Below, in pieces: positions 7,400-10,016 of a stretch of 10,016 nucleotides of DNA; the stretch's first letter is position 1, and each line of letters opens with the position of its first letter. Location of the stretch: positions 1-10,016 of the forward strand of contig JAGFNK010001374.1 of assembly GCA_025769875.1 (NCBI GenBank), written 5' to 3'. The notes below the pieces were generated by a model. That model was not told the origin of the DNA. It saw only the letters and a program-made list of their open reading frames with translations, and made no database searches. This stretch comes from Russula earlei. Taxonomy: Eukaryota > Basidiomycota > Agaricomycetes > Russulales > Russulaceae. A program made the position numbers and the translations under genes.

Positions 7400-7637
7400 T
7401 AGTGGGAGTTTGGGACATTTGTGAGCGACAATATGGGGATGAGGAAGTAGAGGGCATCTTTCGCTGGACTTTTATAACCCGTATGGCTGTGGGGTTCTTT
7501 CTGTGATATTCCTCTATTAGTCTAGACGCTTTGATGTTCTCTACTGGCTCCCAAGAGTCATGGGCTTCGGAGTACCCTTCCCACCGGACTTGATACTCTA
7601 GTTGTTTCCTCCTTCCAGTTCGTCTCGAACCTAAAAT
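7350..7637 (-). CDS. Chromodomain at the C-terminus of Pol, out of frame with integrase
   Basis: In this frame the - strand encodes RRTGRRKQLEYQVRWEGYS followed by a DSWEP motif, the classical chromodomain core (Y at 7593-7595, W at 7581-7583, W at 7551-7553), then a helix ending EEYH and a low-complexity tail to TGA at 7350-7352. Chromodomains direct integration of chromoviruses toward marked chromatin. It continues the integrase ORF if one base at 7638 is skipped; as written, integrase instead runs into a stop at 7558. The frame overlaps the probable start of the next ORF (ATG at 7399). Confidence 0.8.
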   Translation of the reverse strand: MLGSRRTGRRKQLEYQVRWEGYSEAHDSWEPVENIKASRLIEEYHRKNPTAIRVIKVQRKMPSTSSSPYCRSQMSQTPTNEISSPIRPLWCRGAT

Positions 7638-8718
7638 CAGTTGCTACTTCATATTCCTCTTCTCCTTCCACCAATTCTGCTTCTGGATTGGTGTAGTTGG
7701 CCCCATGCTCCTCGGTTTCCTTGTAAGGTGTCAATAAGGAGGCATGAAACGCGTTATGGATCCTCCAGCGGCTAGGGAGATCCAATCTGTATGTCACCGG
7801 ACTAATCACCTCTGTGATTTCAAAGGGCCCATATCGTTTTGGGCGTAGTTTCACTGTAGGATGTGTCGTTTTTAGGTTGGTGCTGTCGAGCCATACCCTT
7901 TCTCCTTTCTGATAAGGTTGGAAACTACTTCTTCGCTTCCACATTAGGGAAGCGATCTTCATTGCTTCTTGTGCCTGTGATCTCGCTTCCTGGATCCGGA
8001 CTTTCCAATTGTCTATTCTTGGTATCTTGCTTCCCCGATTTGGCTGGTGTGCCTTGGGCGTAAAGCCCATCCATAAGAAGAAAGGGGATTGTCTGGTTGT
8101 CTCTGAAACGTTAGAATTCATCGTGTATTGCACCAGAGGCAGCCAATCCACCCAATCGTCTTGTTGGTGGTTGCAAAAGATTCTTAGCGATGTTTCCATC
8201 GTCTGATTTGTTCTTTCTGATTGTCCATCTGTCTGGGGATGGTAGGCAGTGCTGATATTCTGTTTAATATGCAGCTGGTCGCAAAGTTCCCTAATGAACT
8301 TGGAACTTATTAGTTTATCTCGATCGGATATGATCTTGCTTGGTACTCCCACAAATGGGAATATTCTGTCTTTGTAGAGTTGTGCTAGCTCTTCTGCGTC
8401 CATTTCCTCTTTGCAAGGAAGCAAGATGACGCCTTTAGTACAATCGTGGTCAGTGACAGTCAATATACTGTCGTATCCTTTCGACTTTGGCAATTTGACC
8501 ACAAAGTCCATGCTGACAGTCGAGAAGGGAGTAGCCCCTTCTTCTGGTGGAATGGGATACAAGGGAGGTCGCTTTGGATGAGTGTTTGACTTGTTACTTT
8601 GGCAAATTGCGCATCCTTCCACATATCGATCGACAAAGCGTCTTATGGTGGGCCACCAGTAGTATCGCATCATTCCCAGTAATGTTTTAGCTTTTCCTGG
8701 GTGTCCTGCTGTGGGACT
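7558..8718 (-). CDS. pol: Integrase domain of Ty3/gypsy Pol
   Basis: Catalyses insertion of the element's DNA. In order: the second His of the HHCC zinc finger (AGHPG), WWP, CAICQSNK (CX2C); the catalytic core with D at 8506-8508 (SMDFV), D at 8323-8325 (IISDRD) and E at 8215-8217 (GQSERTNQ), with exactly 35 residues between the last two; and a GPY/F module (RYGPFEI) with NAFHASLLTPY. The first zinc-finger His lies just upstream in another frame, because an extra base at 8719 separates this ORF from RNase H. The frame stays open to 8838, but that extension is out-of-frame translation of the linker. The domain appears full-length; the chromodomain is cut off by the frameshift at 7638. Confidence 0.93.
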   Translation of the reverse strand, partial: SPTAGHPGKAKTLLGMMRYYWWPTIRRFVDRYVEGCAICQSNKSNTHPKRPPLYPIPPEEGATPFSTVSMDFVVKLPKSKGYDSILTVTDHDCTKGVILLPCKEEMDAEELAQLYKDRIFPFVGVPSKIISDRDKLISSKFIRELCDQLHIKQNISTAYHPQTDGQSERTNQTMETSLRIFCNHQQDDWVDWLPLVQYTMNSNVSETTRQSPFFLWMGFTPKAHQPNRGSKIPRIDNWKVRIQEARSQAQEAMKIASLMWKRRSSFQPYQKGERVWLDSTNLKTTHPTVKLRPKRYGPFEITEVISPVTYRLDLPSRWRIHNAFHASLLTPYKETEEHGANYTNPEAELVEGEEEYEVATDFRFETNWKEETTRVSSPVGRVLRSP

Positions 8719-9694
8719 AGTCATGATACTGTTCCAGTAACGTCCTGTGGGTTCCTTCATCACCTGTAACCACCAAGGCTTCATTCTTCCACCATAAGTT
8801 ATGTCGCTTCTCCAGTCGGTGTCTCTGTACCCAATCAAGTAACTTTAATCGGTGTCTTTCTTCCCTTTGTTGGTTCTTTATCCGTTCTTCCAATGCAGTA
8901 GTGTGCATTACTCGAATAAAAAGATGGTCAGGTAGTGCGACCACTTCTTCTTTATCCCCTTGTCCATCGTCAAGGTCAGGTCTCCTTGACAGGGCATCTG
9001 CTTTATTCCTTGCCCCTGCCTGATGTTTCAATTCTAAGTCGAAGTCCGCCAAGAAGGTAATGTATCTTGCCACTCGACCATTTATTCGCTGAGGGTGTCG
9101 GTAATGCAACAGGTTCGCATGGTCTGTATAAACCACCACCTTATGCTTTGCTCCCATGAGTAGGTGTCGCCAGTGTTTCAAGGCTCGCACCATGGCTAAG
9201 AACTCTTTGTCCCATATGTCGTAGTTCTTCTCTGCTGGTTTCAAGGCTGCTGAGAAGTAACCTATTGGCCTCCTCTTTCCTTGTTCGTCCTTCTGGAATA
9301 GTACTGCTCCAATGGCATAATTGGACGCGTCTACTTCCAGTTCAAAGGGTCGCTCCTCATCAGGATGGAGCAGGACAGGGTCAGAAGATACTATCTGGAT
9401 AAGTCGTTCCAGAGCATCTTTGCATTCTTGGGTCCATTCAAATGGCACCCCTTTCTTTGTCAAGGCAATAATGGGTCGAGCAATCTGACTGAATCCTCGA
9501 ATGAAAGCCCTATTGTAACTGAGGACTCCCATGACTTTGCGCACTTCGTGTACATCCTTGATTTCCCGAGGCCAGTCCGTGATCCCTCGGACTTTGGAGG
9601 CTTCAATCTTCATCTTCCCTTCGTCTATGTCCCATCCTAGCATGGTTAGTTTTCGCACCATGAACTGGCACTTCTGGGGTTTCAGGAAGTATGA
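8717..9694 (-). CDS. pol: RT thumb/connection and RNase H domain of Ty3/gypsy Pol
   Basis: The frame is readable from 9694 (SYFLKPQKCQFM, before the first ATG at 9661). It begins with the RT thumb region (FLKPQKC...LGWDID, ITDWP, LSYNRAFIRGFS) and continues into RNase H, which degrades the RNA template. Catalytic carboxylates are D 9329-9331 (EVDASN), E 9203-9205 (WDKEFLAM), D 9122-9124 (VYTDHANL) and D 8996-8998 (NKADALSRRPD). The C-terminal linker ends EQYHD at the TAG at 8717-8719, which arises from one inserted base; without it the zinc finger of integrase would follow directly. Upstream, an extra base in the run 9696-9698 separates it from the RT palm. Confidence 0.93.
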   Translation of the reverse strand, partial: SYFLKPQKCQFMVRKLTMLGWDIDEGKMKIEASKVRGITDWPREIKDVHEVRKVMGVLSYNRAFIRGFSQIARPIIALTKKGVPFEWTQECKDALERLIQIVSSDPVLLHPDEERPFELEVDASNYAIGAVLFQKDEQGKRRPIGYFSAALKPAEKNYDIWDKEFLAMVRALKHWRHLLMGAKHKVVVYTDHANLLHYRHPQRINGRVARYITFLADFDLELKHQAGARNKADALSRRPDLDDGQGDKEEVVALPDHLFIRVMHTTALEERIKNQQREERHRLKLLDWVQRHRLEKRHNLWWKNEALVVTGDEGTHRTLLEQYHD

Positions 9695-10016
9695 CTTTCT
9701 TCTGCATCAGCATGAGTAGTTCATTGATACATTGCTCATGGATTTCTAGTTGTTCAGGACTGTCCCCCGTGGCAATTCCAAAGTCATCCAGATAGTTGAC
9801 CGTGTATTCTGCCCATCGGTCCAGCCAGTCACCGAAGTCTCTTCTCATCAGCCTAGTAAAGAAGGCTGGTGTGTTCTTGAGCCCAAAATACATGACATTG
9901 GGCAGGTATGTTCCATATGGCGTCTTGAAGGCTGCCTTCCAGCGATCTCCTTCTGCCAGTCGCACATTATTGTATCCCATCGTATATCGAATTTGGAGAA
10001 GACCTTTTTCCCTCGA
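9603..10016 (-). CDS. pol: Reverse transcriptase palm fragment, 5' end outside window
   Basis: Encodes part of the RNA-directed DNA polymerase. Visible are GYNNVR, WKAAFKTPYGTY, MYFGLKNTPAFFTRLM and the catalytic NYLDDFGIA box (YLDD at 9783-9794), so two metal-binding aspartates are intact. The KFDIRWG motif that should precede GYNNVR lies in another frame at about 10000-9979; a missing base in the C run 9976-9978 (G on the coding strand) explains this. True RT sequence in this frame ends near 9696; the frame's tail to 9603 is out-of-frame. Fingers domain, protease and gag would lie to the right. Confidence 0.92.
   Translation of the reverse strand, partial: SREKGLLQIRYTMGYNNVRLAEGDRWKAAFKTPYGTYLPNVMYFGLKNTPAFFTRLMRRDFGDWLDRWAEYTVNYLDDFGIATGDSPEQLEIHEQCINELLMLMQKKVILPETPEVPVHGAKTNHARMGHRRREDED

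Larger units (their letters stand above)
5111..10016 (-). mobile_element. Ty3/gypsy chromoviral LTR retrotransposon, 3' part
   Basis: Order in element direction: RT C-terminal half, RNase H, integrase, chromodomain, zinc-knuckle ORF, polypurine tract, LTR. RT-RNase H before integrase identifies Ty3/gypsy (Metaviridae), and the chromodomain places it among chromoviruses. Five single-base indels interrupt the reading frames while all catalytic residues remain, which suggests a young but probably inactive copy, or residual sequencing errors. The 5' LTR, protease and any upstream gag lie beyond the right edge. Confidence 0.93.

Noticed and set aside
8719..8838. N-terminal extension of the integrase frame
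   Set aside because: It translates the RNase H-integrase linker out of frame; the correct linker is in the neighbouring frame.
8719..9698. Programmed ribosomal frameshifting between pol domains
   Set aside because: Breaks fall inside domains (RT palm/thumb, zinc finger) and at sites without slippery heptamers, so random indels are simpler.

Overview
The window is fungal nuclear DNA, most likely from a mushroom-forming basidiomycete (Agaricomycetes). This is inferred from three things: spliceable introns of 49-58 bases with GT/GC...AG ends and CTRAY-like branch sites, a broken ferric-reductase-like gene of a type familiar from that group, and a chromodomain-bearing Ty3/gypsy LTR retrotransposon. 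No intact host gene is visible. There are no rRNA or tRNA genes and no CRISPR arrays.

Left third (1-2433, + strand): a pyrimidine-rich, repeat-bearing leader is followed by a decayed ferric-reductase-like pseudogene (about 541-2433). Blocks of membrane and flavin-domain protein are still readable across several frames and three clear introns. They are broken by in-frame stops (1284, 1546, 1788), 1-base frame changes (about 977, 1372 and 2353-2374) and a lost heme-ligand histidine (codon 1694-1696). Similarity stops at the beginning of the NAD(P)H-binding domain.

Middle (2434-5110): no credible gene. It holds a two-copy 114-base tandem repeat, GGCTTGGC-rich patches, a CCATAT-rich palindromic patch, a possible TA-flanked 1.1 kb element with imperfect inverted ends, and a dense cluster of perfect palindromes next to an LTR-like TATA region.

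Right half (5111-10016, - strand): the 3' part of a chromoviral Ty3/gypsy element, entering from the right edge. In element order it carries the C-terminal half of reverse transcriptase, RNase H, zinc-finger integrase with DD35E core and GPY/F module, a chromodomain, a separate ORF with a coiled coil and a CCHC zinc knuckle, a polypurine tract, and a 588-base 3' LTR with TG...CA ends. Gag, protease and the 5' LTR lie outside the window, or the knuckle ORF is a displaced Gag. Catalytic residues are all present, but the reading frames are cut by five single-base indels, so this copy cannot make full-length Pol as written unless some are sequencing errors. The most notable feature is the Gag-like zinc-knuckle ORF placed after integrase and overlapping the end of pol.
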